A stretch of DNA of 64,000 bases from contig OZ246983.1 in assembly GCA_965232595.1 (NCBI GenBank), positions 2,170,001 to 2,234,000 on the forward strand. The letters run 5' to 3'. A program made the position numbers and the translations under genes. Below the pieces are notes generated by a model. The model made no database searches, was not told where the DNA came from, and was given only the letters and a program-made list of their open reading frames with translations. Positions 8,069-16,399 of this stretch are shown piece after piece (position 1 is the stretch's first letter; each line of letters starts with the position of its first letter). The stretch comes from SZUA-309 sp965232595 (GTDB lineage: Bacteria; Pseudomonadota; Gammaproteobacteria; Pseudomonadales; Azotimanducaceae).

Positions 8069-9547
8069 ATGCGCCAACTGATCCTTGCTTTGTGTGTGCT
8101 TGCCGTTGCCGGTTGCGGGTCCATTCCGGTGGATGAGCGAGCAGGTCGGCGTGCGGACATCGACGCCATGGCAGAGCAGACGATTGCCAAGCTGACCGCT
8201 CAGAATCCAGCGGTGCAGGCGGAGCTCGATGACGCCGTGGGCTATCTGGCGGCCAGGGTATCCACGGTGAACGCGCCTGTATTTGGCGGCGGCAGTGGCC
8301 TGGGCGTTCACGTGAACAACCTCGAGCGCAGCCGCACCTACGTCAACGTCAGTCGCTTCGATGCCAGCGCCGCCATTGGCGCCCAGACCTTCGCCGTGCT
8401 GCTGATCTTCCAGGATAAGGAGATCATGGAGAGCTTCCGCCGAGGGCGCTGGCAGTGGGCTGCTGCTGCGGACGCCGTTGCCGGTACTGCCGGAGGCACC
8501 GCGGTCAGCAAGGCTGATGAGGGGTTCACCATCCGCGTGCTGACGGAGGCGGGCCTGGTGGCCGGTCTGAACGCCCGCCTGATCCGAGTCACCATCAATC
8601 ATGATCTGACGGACACCGGCATCTCGGAGATTTCGATTCCGAATCGCGGGTTCGAGGTCGCCGACTCCCAGGAGGGAGGTCCCAGGCAGTGGAACCGCCA
8701 TCTGCCGTTCATGGCGCAGCGCGTGATTGATAGCGGCTACGACCTGCCGTTGCCGCTCGGCGCTGGCGTGACCTACGCCTACACGGACCAGGAGCAGCTG
8801 CTCGATCGTCTGGAGGTCGGGTTCGGCGGTAGCGGTGATACCACGCCCGTCAGCTTCGTCAGCTTCGACAATGCCTTCTCGAAATCGAACGCCACTCAGG
8901 CCAAGTTCGATTTCTGGCTGTTTCCGTTCATGAACGTGTTCGGCAGCATCGGCAAGGTCACCGGCAAGGCGCCGCTGGAATTCACCGTAAATGGGGATGA
9001 GTGGATTGATGATCTGGAGAACGCCGGTGTGATCGACTGCACGCCGAGCGACCGGCCGCCATTTCAGCCAGCCAATCCGGTGATCTGCGGCGCGCTGACC
9101 GGCCGGGAAGTCACCGCGCCGATCGAAGCCAACTTCGATGGCATGACGTATGGCATCGGCACGGTGCTGGCAGGTGGCTGGAACGGCTGGTTTGCAACGA
9201 TTCCCATCGTCTTCACCTATGCCGACATGGATCAGACCAAAACGGAAGGGGTGACGACCACCATTGCGCCGCGCGGCGGCCGGGTGTTCGGCCTTGGCCG
9301 CTTCGGAAATCTGGCGCTCTATGCCGGTGGTCAGTACCTGAAGACCGAGCTGGACATCAGCGGCACCTTCGAGTTCGGCGACACTGGCCTGGCCGTGGAC
9401 TACAAGATCCGCCAGCAGAACAAGGATCGCTGGGCCGGGACGCTGGGCGGGAACTGGGACATCAACAAGCACTGGTCCTGGACGCTCGAGTACAGCGGCT
9501 TCACCTCCCGGGACAACATCGTGACCTCGGTGAATCTCCGGTTCTGA
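8069..9547 (+). CDS. lipoprotein: SYLF-like domain fused to outer-membrane barrel-like domain
   Basis: 492 residues with lipobox VAGC (Cys16). Residues about 45-190 look like a lipid-binding SYLF/YSC84 domain: repeated turns such as PVFGGGSGLGVHV, SRFDASAAIGAQ and a glycine-rich AGTAGGTAVSKAD stretch. The remaining 260 or so residues read as beta strands (YGIGTVLAGGWNGWFATIPIVFTY, GGQYLKTELDISG, WTLEYSGFTS) and end VNLRF, a barrel-type C terminus. The combination suggests an outer-membrane pore or lipid-interacting barrel with a periplasmic SYLF module. The SYLF assignment is by pattern, not by search. The gene is convergent with the Lrp-type regulator, two bases away. Confidence 0.65.
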   Translation: MRQLILALCVLAVAGCGSIPVDERAGRRADIDAMAEQTIAKLTAQNPAVQAELDDAVGYLAARVSTVNAPVFGGGSGLGVHVNNLERSRTYVNVSRFDASAAIGAQTFAVLLIFQDKEIMESFRRGRWQWAAAADAVAGTAGGTAVSKADEGFTIRVLTEAGLVAGLNARLIRVTINHDLTDTGISEISIPNRGFEVADSQEGGPRQWNRHLPFMAQRVIDSGYDLPLPLGAGVTYAYTDQEQLLDRLEVGFGGSGDTTPVSFVSFDNAFSKSNATQAKFDFWLFPFMNVFGSIGKVTGKAPLEFTVNGDEWIDDLENAGVIDCTPSDRPPFQPANPVICGALTGREVTAPIEANFDGMTYGIGTVLAGGWNGWFATIPIVFTYADMDQTKTEGVTTTIAPRGGRVFGLGRFGNLALYAGGQYLKTELDISGTFEFGDTGLAVDYKIRQQNKDRWAGTLGGNWDINKHWSWTLEYSGFTSRDNIVTSVNLRF

Positions 9548-9549
9548 GG

Positions 9550-10026
9550 CTATCCGAGCGGCAGCTGAGAGCTTCCGAGCGGCAACTCGGTCGTGTACTT
9601 CACCTGCCTGAGCGCAAAGGTCGAGCTCATGTTCGCTACCTCCGGCAGGTGCACGAGCGTGCTCTTCAGCAGCCGCTCGTAGGCGGTGACGTCTTCCACC
9701 ACCACCCGAAGCAGAAAGTCACGGTCGCCGGACACGGTGTAGCACTCGACGATCTCCGGAATGGTCTGCACCGCCGCTTCGAAGGCGTTAAGAGCCTCCT
9801 CCTGCTGCACCCCCAGGGAGACCTGGACGAAGACGTTCACGGACAGCTGCAGCTGCTCAGGATCGAGCAGGGTGACCCGCCCTTTGATCACCCCCGCCTC
9901 TTCGAGCTTCTTCACCCGCCGCCAGCAGGGGGTGTGGGAGAGCCCGACTTTCTCGCCGAGCTCCTGCATGGAGATCTCGGCGTTGGCCTGCAGCTCGCGT
10001 AATATCTGTAGATCGAAACTGTCCAT
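9550..10026 (-). CDS. Lrp/AsnC-family transcriptional regulator
   Basis: 158 residues. The N-terminal helix-turn-helix (LQILRELQANAEISMQELGEKVGLSHTPCWRRVKKLEEAGVIKGR) is the classic Lrp/AsnC signature, followed by the alpha-beta ligand-binding RAM domain (VSGDRDFLLRVVVEDVTAYERLL). It faces the indolepyruvate oxidoreductase gene across a 164-base AT-rich spacer, so it very likely controls that gene in response to an amino acid. The last residues repeat LPLG twice, coded by a short direct repeat in the DNA (CCGAGCGGCA). Confidence 0.92.
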   Translation of the reverse strand: MDSFDLQILRELQANAEISMQELGEKVGLSHTPCWRRVKKLEEAGVIKGRVTLLDPEQLQLSVNVFVQVSLGVQQEEALNAFEAAVQTIPEIVECYTVSGDRDFLLRVVVEDVTAYERLLKSTLVHLPEVANMSSTFALRQVKYTTELPLGSSQLPLG

Positions 10027-10055
10027 CGGCAGGTCGGAGGCTTAGAAAGTATGTC

Positions 10056-10097
10056 CTAATATGATCTATATATTGAGATGGATATTCTAATATAGAT
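10056..10097. promoter_or_regulatory. AT-rich Lrp-type operator region
   Basis: This stretch is markedly AT-rich in a GC-rich window. It holds CTAATAT as a direct repeat at 10056-10062 and 10087-10093, 31 bases apart (about three helical turns). It also holds an inverted repeat, ATCTATAT at 10064-10071 and ATATAGAT at 10090-10097. It lies between the divergent lrp-like and oxidoreductase genes and fits the multi-site binding pattern of Lrp proteins. A contribution to both promoters is likely but unproven. Confidence 0.55.
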
Positions 10098-10190
10098 GGA
10101 AAAATTGGTAAATCTGCAACGCCATCCTAGACCTATGGCGGTAGACTGATGGCCAATTGAAGGTAGAGAGACATTAAGGAGACGCCCCGC

Positions 10191-13100
10191 ATGACCCAGA
10201 TCGTGAGAGCGGACTTCACACTCAATGAGCGCTACGAGAAGGAAAGTGGCGTCATTTTCCTCTCGGGCATTCAGGCCCTGGCCCGACTGCTGCTCGAGCA
10301 GCATCGGCGCGACAAGCGAGCCGGCCTCAACACCGGCGGCTTCGTTTCCGGCTATCGCGGCTCACCGCTGGGTGGGCTGGATCAGGTCCTCTGGCAGCAG
10401 AAAGCGCTGCTCGAATCACACAACGTGCACTTTCAGCCGGGCGTCAACGAAGAGCTTGCCGCCACGGCCGTCTGGGGCAGCCAGCAGGTAGGCCTGTTCC
10501 CCGGCGCCACGGTCGATGGGGTCTACGGCTTCTGGTACGGCAAAGCGCCCGGGCTCGATCGCGCCTGCGATGCGATCCGCCACGCCAACGCGGCGGGCGC
10601 CGCTGCCAACGGCGGCGTGCTGCTGGTGGTGGGTGACGACCACGGCTGCAAATCGTCGACTCTGCCGAGCCACAGCGAGCTGGCCCTGAAAGATCTGGGC
10701 ATCCCGGTGCTGAACCCGGCGAACGTTCAGGACGTGCTCGACTACGGCCTGTTCGGCTGGGCGCTCAGCCGCTTCAGCGGCTGCTGGACCGGCCTGATCG
10801 CGCTGGCCGACAACATGGACAGCTCCGGTACGGTGGTCATCGATGACGCCGCGCAGCCCTACGTGATTCCGGAACGCACGGTGGACGTGAACATGTCGGC
10901 CGGCCGCGCAGCGCTCGAGCAGGAGGCGCTGCTGCATGAGGTGAAGCTGCCGCTGGCCATCGAGTTTGCTCGCGCCAACGGCATCAACCGCGTGCTTGCC
11001 GATCCGGCGGATGCCCGTCTCGGCATCGTCACCACCGGCAAGGCCTACCTTGATGTGCGTGAGGCGCTGGCCCAGCTCTCCCTGGTCACCGAGGCAGACA
11101 TCGAGCGGGCGGGGATCCGCCTGCTCAAGCTCGGCATGAGCTGGCCGCTGGATGCCGAGGAGATCGGTCACTTCAGCCGCGGCCTTGAGACGCTGCTGGT
11201 GGTCGAAGAGAAGCGGCCCTTCGTTGAGGAAGAGCTGAAGAGCCTGCTCTTCAACCGCGCCGGCAGCATGGAGATCGTCGGCAAGCGTTCCGCGGAAGGC
11301 GAGCAGCTGCTGGCGGCAACCGGCGAGATCCGGGTGGCTGAAGTGGCTCAGGCGCTGGAACGCTACATCAGCCTGCGCTGCCCGAACGCCGACATCGACG
11401 GCACCTTCCTCGAGCGCACCAACGCGCTGAGCCAGGCGCTGGTCGAGGTCAGCGGCCAGGCGAAGACCGACCGCCTGCCCATGTTCTGTGCAGGCTGCCC
11501 GCACAACACCTCCACCCGGGTGCCGGAAGGCAGCCGGGCCTCCGCCGGTATCGGTTGCCACTACATGGCTCAGTGGATGGATCGGGAAACCTCCACCTTC
11601 ACCCAGATGGGCGGTGAGGGCGCCAACTGGACGGGCCAGGCTCCATTTACGGATGAAGAGCACATCTTCGTGAACCTGGGTGACGGCACTTACTTCCACT
11701 CAGGGCTGCTGGCGATTCGCCAGTCGGTGGCGAGCGGCGCCAACCTCACCTACAAGATCCTGGTCAACGATGCGGTGGCCATGACCGGCGGCCAACCGGT
11801 CGACGGGGAGCTCGACGTGCCGCAGCTGGTGAAGCAGCTGCAGGCGGAGGGCGTGACTCACATCGAGGTGGTCAGCGACGCGCCGGAAGCGCTGCCGGCC
11901 GCCGGTGTGCCCGTGCACCACCGCGACGATCTGGACGCGGTGCAGCGTCGCTTCCGGGAGATCAAAGGCTGCTCGGTGATCATCTACCAGCAGACCTGTG
12001 CCACCGAGTTGCGTCGTCGACGCAAGCGCGGCCTGGCCGATGATCCGGACGTGCGGGTGATGATCAACGACGCGGTCTGCGAAGGCTGCGGCGACTGCTC
12101 CGTGCAGTCCAACTGCGTCGCCGTTGAGCCGCTGGTGACCGAACACGGCATCAAGCGGCAGATCAACCAGACGGCCTGCAACAAGGACCTGTCCTGCCTG
12201 AAAGGCTTCTGCCCGGCGTTTGTGCTGGTGCAGGGTGCGGCGCTCAGAAAGCCGCGCGGCCTGCAGGCTGAGCTCGCCGAGCTGCGCGGCAGAGCGCCGC
12301 TGCCGGAAAACGTACCGGCGACGGCAAACCTGCTGATTGCCGGCGTGGGTGGCACAGGTGTGGTTACCGTCAGCGCTCTGCTCGGCACCGCCGCGCACCT
12401 CGATGGGCTGGCAGTCAGCACGTTGGACATGACGGGCCTGGCCCAGAAGGGCGGCGCGGTGTTTGGCCACGTCCGAATCGGCTCTGATGAGGCTCGTCTG
12501 CACGGCACGCGTATCGCTGCCGGCCAAGCCGACCTGCTGCTCGCCTGCGACCTGATCACCGGCGCCAGCCGGGATGCGTTGACCCTGGCCGACGGCAGGA
12601 AAACGCTGTCGGTGGTCAACACCGACGTCGTGCCGACCGCGGATTTTGTGCTGCATCAGGATGCGGATCATCAGGGCGCCGAGCGGCTGGCCCGGATCGA
12701 GTCCTTCAGCCGGGAGATGACCACCGTCGATGCGGCCAGGCTCTGTACCCGTCTGCTCGGCAGCACGGCGACGCTGAACGTGTTTCTGCTCGGCTTTGCC
12801 TGGCAGCAGGGTCTCATCCCGGTCTCGATCGACGCCCTGGAACGGGCGATCGAACTCAACGGCACCGCGGTTGAAGACAACCTGAAGGCGCTGCATTTCG
12901 GTCGCATCGCCGCCTGGGACGAATCGGCGCTGGGATTGCCCGCGGCAGGGGCGGATCAGGCCGCGATCGAACGTGGGCCCATGGATCCGGTGGTGAGCGA
13001 CGATCTGGAGTCGCTGATTGCCGCCCGGCGGGAACATCTCACCAGCTATCAGGGCGCACAGCTCGCCGACCGCTTCGAAAACCTGGTGCGCCGGGTTCAG

Positions 13101-13661
13101 GTCGCGGAGCAGGCGCTGGGCGCCGACTTGGGTGATGCCCTGGCCAGCGCGGTGGCTGAGAGTTACGCCAGGCTGCTCGCCTACAAGGATGAGTACGAAG
13201 TCGCCCGGCTGTATGCCGACGGCCGCTTTGCTGCCCGTCTGGATCGGACCTTCGAGTCCGGTTACCGGCCAACCTACCTGCTCGCGCCGCCGCTCATGGG
13301 TGAAAAGAAGCGTCGCTTCGGCACCTGGATGGGTGGCGCCTACCGGCTGCTGGCGAAGCTGAAGTTTCTTCGCGGCACGCCGCTGGATCCGTTCGGCTAT
13401 CTCGGCGAGCGTAAGCAGGAACGCTGGTCCGTGGGTCACTTCGAAGCCGTTGTGGTCGAGCTGCTGGAAGCGCTGGATCGCAGCAACCTGACGCTTGCCG
13501 TTCGGATCGCCGGGCTGCCGGACACGGTGCGCGGCTATGGGCACGTCAAAGAGGCCGCGCGGGAGCGCTGGCTGACCGAGGAAGCGAAGCTGCTCGAGGA
13601 GTTCCATCGGCCGCCGGCGCCGGTGCTGCTGTTCGATCCGGCCCGCAAATCTGCCGCCTGA
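10191..13661 (+). CDS. indolepyruvate ferredoxin oxidoreductase, fused subunits
   Basis: 1156 residues, the size of bacterial single-chain 2-oxoacid:ferredoxin oxidoreductases. It oxidatively decarboxylates aryl- or branched-chain 2-oxoacids to acyl-CoA. An N-terminal domain begins GYRGSPLGGLDQ, then the central thiamine-diphosphate motif GDGTYFHSG (about residues 498-506). A ferredoxin-like cysteine cluster with CEGCGDCSVQSNC and CNKDLSCLKGFC lies at about 630-670, and the gamma domain carries GVGGTGVVTVSALLG. ATG 10191 follows AAGGAG. The neighbouring Lrp-type regulator suggests control by amino acids. The exact oxoacid cannot be read from sequence. Confidence 0.92.
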   Translation: MTQIVRADFTLNERYEKESGVIFLSGIQALARLLLEQHRRDKRAGLNTGGFVSGYRGSPLGGLDQVLWQQKALLESHNVHFQPGVNEELAATAVWGSQQVGLFPGATVDGVYGFWYGKAPGLDRACDAIRHANAAGAAANGGVLLVVGDDHGCKSSTLPSHSELALKDLGIPVLNPANVQDVLDYGLFGWALSRFSGCWTGLIALADNMDSSGTVVIDDAAQPYVIPERTVDVNMSAGRAALEQEALLHEVKLPLAIEFARANGINRVLADPADARLGIVTTGKAYLDVREALAQLSLVTEADIERAGIRLLKLGMSWPLDAEEIGHFSRGLETLLVVEEKRPFVEEELKSLLFNRAGSMEIVGKRSAEGEQLLAATGEIRVAEVAQALERYISLRCPNADIDGTFLERTNALSQALVEVSGQAKTDRLPMFCAGCPHNTSTRVPEGSRASAGIGCHYMAQWMDRETSTFTQMGGEGANWTGQAPFTDEEHIFVNLGDGTYFHSGLLAIRQSVASGANLTYKILVNDAVAMTGGQPVDGELDVPQLVKQLQAEGVTHIEVVSDAPEALPAAGVPVHHRDDLDAVQRRFREIKGCSVIIYQQTCATELRRRRKRGLADDPDVRVMINDAVCEGCGDCSVQSNCVAVEPLVTEHGIKRQINQTACNKDLSCLKGFCPAFVLVQGAALRKPRGLQAELAELRGRAPLPENVPATANLLIAGVGGTGVVTVSALLGTAAHLDGLAVSTLDMTGLAQKGGAVFGHVRIGSDEARLHGTRIAAGQADLLLACDLITGASRDALTLADGRKTLSVVNTDVVPTADFVLHQDADHQGAERLARIESFSREMTTVDAARLCTRLLGSTATLNVFLLGFAWQQGLIPVSIDALERAIELNGTAVEDNLKALHFGRIAAWDESALGLPAAGADQAAIERGPMDPVVSDDLESLIAARREHLTSYQGAQLADRFENLVRRVQVAEQALGADLGDALASAVAESYARLLAYKDEYEVARLYADGRFAARLDRTFESGYRPTYLLAPPLMGEKKRRFGTWMGGAYRLLAKLKFLRGTPLDPFGYLGERKQERWSVGHFEAVVVELLEALDRSNLTLAVRIAGLPDTVRGYGHVKEAARERWLTEEAKLLEEFHRPPAPVLLFDPARKSAA

Positions 13662-13709
13662 GCTGCCCGCAGAAGACGCCGACTGTTCGACTCGAGCGGC
13701 GCATCGCTG

Positions 13710-13739
13710 TTCGACGCCACCGGTCGACGCGGCTATAAT
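13710..13739 (+). promoter_or_regulatory. sigma-70 promoter of the cytochrome c5 gene
   Basis: A perfect -10 box TATAAT at 13734-13739 is preceded after 18 bases by the weak -35 box TTCGAC at 13710-13715. Transcription would begin near 13746, just before the hairpin at 13748 and about 50 bases before the start codon. Confidence 0.55.
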
Positions 13740-13747
13740 TCGCGCCC

Positions 13748-13768
13748 GCGCAGGGTCGGTCCCTGCGC
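13748..13768 (+). repeat. stem-loop at the 5' end of the cytochrome c5 transcript
   Basis: GCGCAGGG and CCCTGCGC form a perfect eight-base stem around the loop TCGGT. It starts within a few bases of the predicted transcription start, a position where hairpins often protect mRNA from decay; there is no U-run, so it is not a simple terminator. Confidence 0.5.
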
Positions 13769-13796
13769 CCTTAGATCACAACTCAGATCAGCAATA

Positions 13797-14228
13797 ATGA
13801 AACGATTCGTCAATCTGACACTGGCCATCGCAGCAACGATGGCCCTACTCGCAAGCCTTCCCCTGCACGCGGACGCGGTACCGCCGGGTTCCGACGATGA
13901 CATCCGGGAGCGCCTTGCGCCGTTCGGCAGCCTCTGCCGGGCCGGTGAGGAGTGTGGCAGCGCCGCCGCGGTGGTGGACACAGGCCCCCTCTCCGGTGAG
14001 CAGGTCTACAACCAGTTCTGCTTTGCCTGTCACGCCACCGGCGCCAGCGACGCGCCGTTGTTTGCCGACGCCGAAGCCTGGGCGCCTCGGATCGCCAAAG
14101 GCATGGACGTGCTGGTGTCCAGCACCGTCAACGGCCTCGGCATGATGCCGGCCAAGGGCACCTGCATGAACTGCTCCGACGACGAGATTGCGGCGGCGGT
14201 GGACTACATCGTGGAAACCGCCCAGTAA
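13797..14228 (+). CDS. cytochrome c5-type monohaem protein
   Basis: 143 residues with an N-terminal export signal (MKRFVNLTLAIAATMALLAS). The haem site CFACH is at residues 75-79, a Met ligand lies in GLGMMPAKG, and the short C-terminal pair CMNC is the disulfide typical of cytochrome c5. It should act in the periplasm as a small electron carrier. An extra region before the haem (SLCRAGEEC, Cys47 and Cys53) is not part of the core family and may form another disulfide. A good promoter and a 5' hairpin precede it. Confidence 0.88.
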   Translation: MKRFVNLTLAIAATMALLASLPLHADAVPPGSDDDIRERLAPFGSLCRAGEECGSAAAVVDTGPLSGEQVYNQFCFACHATGASDAPLFADAEAWAPRIAKGMDVLVSSTVNGLGMMPAKGTCMNCSDDEIAAAVDYIVETAQ

Positions 14229-14236
14229 TGGCCCCT

Positions 14237-14257
14237 GCGGCGCCTGTCAGGCGCCGC
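14237..14257. terminator. hairpin between convergent genes
   Basis: GCGGCGCCT and AGGCGCCGC form a perfect nine-base stem around GTC. The hairpin lies between the cytochrome c5 stop and the comM end, and the comM stop codon (14247-14249) falls in its loop. There is no clear U-run on either strand, so any terminator activity would be weak or would depend on other factors. Confidence 0.4.
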
Positions 14258-15791
14258 GCCCTCCGGACCAGTCCATAGCCCGGAAGCTCAGCGCTTCCAC
14301 CAGCTGCTCTGGCTCTACCGATTCCGAACCCGCCAGATCGGCAATGGATCTGGCCACCTTCAGCACCCTGTGCAAGCCCCGGGCAGACAGCCCGTAGCGA
14401 TCGCTGGCCTGATCCAGCAGCCGCTTCTCGGTGGCACCAAGGCCGCAGATCTGCAGCAACTGATCCCCGGCCAGGCGCGCGTTGGTGCTGCCCTGCCGAT
14501 TGATCTGCCGCTCTCTGGCCTGGCTCACCTGGCGCCTGACGCTGCTGGGATCCCAGGTCTGATCGCTGCCTGCCAGCAGCTGCACGCTCGGCACCGCGTT
14601 AACCGGGACGTGCAGATCGATCCGATCCAGCAACGGCCCGGAGATGCGCGACTGGTAGCGTTGCCGCTGATCAGGCCGGCAGCGGCAGTGCCCTTCGCCG
14701 CAGACCAGGCCGGCCGGGCAGGGATTCATCGCCGCCAGCAGCTGAAAGCCGGCGGGAAAGCACGCCGTGCCGGCGGCGCGGGAAATGCTGATTTCCCGGG
14801 TTTCCAGTGGCTCCCGCAGGCTGTCCAGCACGCTGGGTTTGAAGTGTGGTAGCTCGTCGAGAAACAGCACGCCGTTGTGGGCCAGAGAGATTTCGCCCGG
14901 CCGCGGCTGCGAACCGCCGCCGGTCATGGCGGTGGCGGAAATGGAATGATGGGGGCTGCGGACAGGTCGAACGAGGCCCGCACTGTCACCGATCGAGGCG
15001 CCCGTGCCAGCGGCAGAACGAACGGCCGCCACCTCCATGGCTTCCCGCTCCGTGAGCGCTGGCAGCAGGTGCGGCAGGTGTCGGGCCAGCAGCGACTTGC
15101 CCGTTCCAGGTGGCCCGACCATCAACAGGTGATGGCCGCCGGTGGCTGCAATTGTCAGAGCCCGTTTGGCGGTTGCCTGGCCGATGATGTTCGGCGGTGG
15201 ATCAGGGATTGCCGAACCGGGCGTTTGCCTGCCGACGACCTGAAAGTGCCGTTCGTCCTCACCTTCCAGGATTCTTACCACTTCTTTCAGATGGCTGAGA
15301 GCTGTCACCGCGGCACCGGCCAGCTGCGCTTCACCCGCATCCTCCCTGGGGACGATGAGGCGGTCGCCGGCGCTCAGATTCAACGCCGCGCAGAGGCTGC
15401 CGCGGACGCTGCGCAGCTCGCCCGCCAGGCTCAGCTCGCCGAGCAGCTCAACGGCGCCAGCGCGCGGCGGCTCCTGCAGCTGCCCGGAGGCGCGGAGAAT
15501 GCTGATGGCGATGGCCAGGTCGAATCGGGCACCTTCCTTGGCCAGGTCCACGGGCGCCAGATTCACCACCACCTTGCCATCGGGATACTGATAGCCGCAG
15601 TTGCTGAGCGCGCTTTTCACCCGATCCCTGGCTTCCCGCACAGACGCCGCCGGCATGCCGACCAGGGTGGTGCCGGGCAAACCGCCGAGCAGGTGGGACT
15701 CGACGATGACCCTCGGGGCGGAAAGGCCGAAAAGGGCGCGGGTGTAGGTGCGGGAGCGGGCGGTGACCTGGGCTTCAGCTGCCCCGCTCAA
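14247..15791 (-). CDS. comM: YifB/ComM-family Mg-chelatase-like AAA+ ATPase
   Basis: 514 residues. The N-terminal ChlI-type domain (VVNLAPVDLAKEGARFDLAIAI) is followed by an AAA+ core with Walker A GPPGTGKS, Walker B VLFLDELPHF and a C-terminal Mg-chelatase domain (CPAGLVCGEGHCRCRPDQRQRY with the family's cysteine cluster). In naturally competent bacteria ComM is a hexameric helicase that promotes branch migration during integration of transformed DNA. The start is a TTG at 15791 that overlaps the ubiK stop by 17 bases, suggesting coupling. No other usable start begins before the conserved domain. Presence of ComM alone does not show competence. Confidence 0.9.
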   Translation of the reverse strand: MSGAAEAQVTARSRTYTRALFGLSAPRVIVESHLLGGLPGTTLVGMPAASVREARDRVKSALSNCGYQYPDGKVVVNLAPVDLAKEGARFDLAIAISILRASGQLQEPPRAGAVELLGELSLAGELRSVRGSLCAALNLSAGDRLIVPREDAGEAQLAGAAVTALSHLKEVVRILEGEDERHFQVVGRQTPGSAIPDPPPNIIGQATAKRALTIAATGGHHLLMVGPPGTGKSLLARHLPHLLPALTEREAMEVAAVRSAAGTGASIGDSAGLVRPVRSPHHSISATAMTGGGSQPRPGEISLAHNGVLFLDELPHFKPSVLDSLREPLETREISISRAAGTACFPAGFQLLAAMNPCPAGLVCGEGHCRCRPDQRQRYQSRISGPLLDRIDLHVPVNAVPSVQLLAGSDQTWDPSSVRRQVSQARERQINRQGSTNARLAGDQLLQICGLGATEKRLLDQASDRYGLSARGLHRVLKVARSIADLAGSESVEPEQLVEALSFRAMDWSGGRGA

Positions 15792-16011
15792 GCTCGCTGA
15801 TCCTGGCCTCGAGCTGGCTCACTTTGCCTTCCAGACGTTCCAGCTGGGCGAGCTGAGCGTCGTACTCACGCCGCGGGACCAGCTGAAACTGCTCGAAGAA
15901 ACCATCCAGCACCGGGCGCATCCGCTCGATCAAAGACTCGGGCGCCTCGCCCGCAGCGGCCCGAAGGCGGTTGAGGAGGGTCTCCAGGGGTGGGCTCGTG
16001 GTCTGGCTCAT
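15775..16011 (-). CDS. ubiK: ubiquinone biosynthesis accessory factor UbiK (BMFP family)
   Basis: 78 residues, the size of the YqiC/BMFP family. The sequence is amphipathic and ends in a heptad-rich coiled coil (LAQLERLEGKVSQLEARISELERG), which trimerises in this family. UbiK works with UbiJ in the soluble lipid-binding assembly of late ubiquinone synthesis. It is cotranscribed with comM downstream, and ubiK next to yifB/comM is a common proteobacterial order. Confidence 0.85.
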   Translation of the reverse strand: MSQTTSPPLETLLNRLRAAAGEAPESLIERMRPVLDGFFEQFQLVPRREYDAQLAQLERLEGKVSQLEARISELERGS

Positions 16012-16195
16012 GTGAGGTCCCTGATTGGCTGAGAAAGCCTCATCTTACGTTAGCGCCGCGGTGCCCGGCAGGGCCAACGGGCGGCAGGGCCGTGGGCAAG
16101 CGCCCATCATGGGCGTGCGCACAGCTGCCGGTACGGGTGCGTTTCTGCCTCTTTTCCGTGCGTCTTTGCCCTGCGACCTTCGCCTGCACCTTTTT

Positions 16196-16212
16196 CGCAC
16201 CTATATGGTGCG
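16196..16212 (+). promoter_or_regulatory. NtrC-type enhancer site
   Basis: CGCACC, five bases (TATAT), GGTGCG is a perfect dyad that fits the enterobacterial NtrC site pattern GCACC-N5-GGTGC. Its centre lies about 130 bases upstream of the expected transcription start of the sigma-54 promoter, the usual enhancer distance. A second, weaker half site, GGTGCG, follows near 16229. Confidence 0.75.
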
Positions 16213-16306
16213 AGTCGTGGTCTCTTTCGGTGCGACGGATCGCCCCGGCGCCAGCGTTCGCTACTCCAACTTTCCGTAACCAATTGAAATATATGACAGA
16301 AAATCG

Positions 16307-16322
16307 TTGGCACGATTTCTGC
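16307..16322 (+). promoter_or_regulatory. sigma-54 promoter
   Basis: TTGGCACG, four bases, CTGC: the invariant GG (16309-16310) and GC (16321-16322) are exactly ten bases apart, and seven of seven bases match the -24 box TGGCACG. The -12 element has C in place of the first T of TTGC. It points at the porin-glnK-amtB genes. Confidence 0.8.
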
Positions 16323-16399
16323 CCTAAGACGAGCACACGATTTGAATCACACAAAACGGTTCAAGCGTTTTGACTCACTAAAACTCTATGGGGATAGAA

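Larger units (their letters stand above)
16012..16399. promoter_or_regulatory. 388-base regulatory intergenic region
   Basis: This is the longest gap without a gene in the window. It holds the 5' region of ubiK at the left, then pyrimidine-rich sequence, a perfect NtrC-type dyad (16196-16212), an AT-rich stretch (16280-16310) and a sigma-54 promoter (16307-16322) before the porin gene. Short open frames within it lack ribosome sites and family resemblance. Confidence 0.6.

Noticed and set aside
11700..13607. Long open frame on the minus strand inside the indolepyruvate oxidoreductase gene
   Set aside because: It mirrors a real gene whose motifs are clear on the plus strand; the minus-strand protein is His/Gln/Arg-rich with no recognisable domain, as expected for GC-rich shadow frames.
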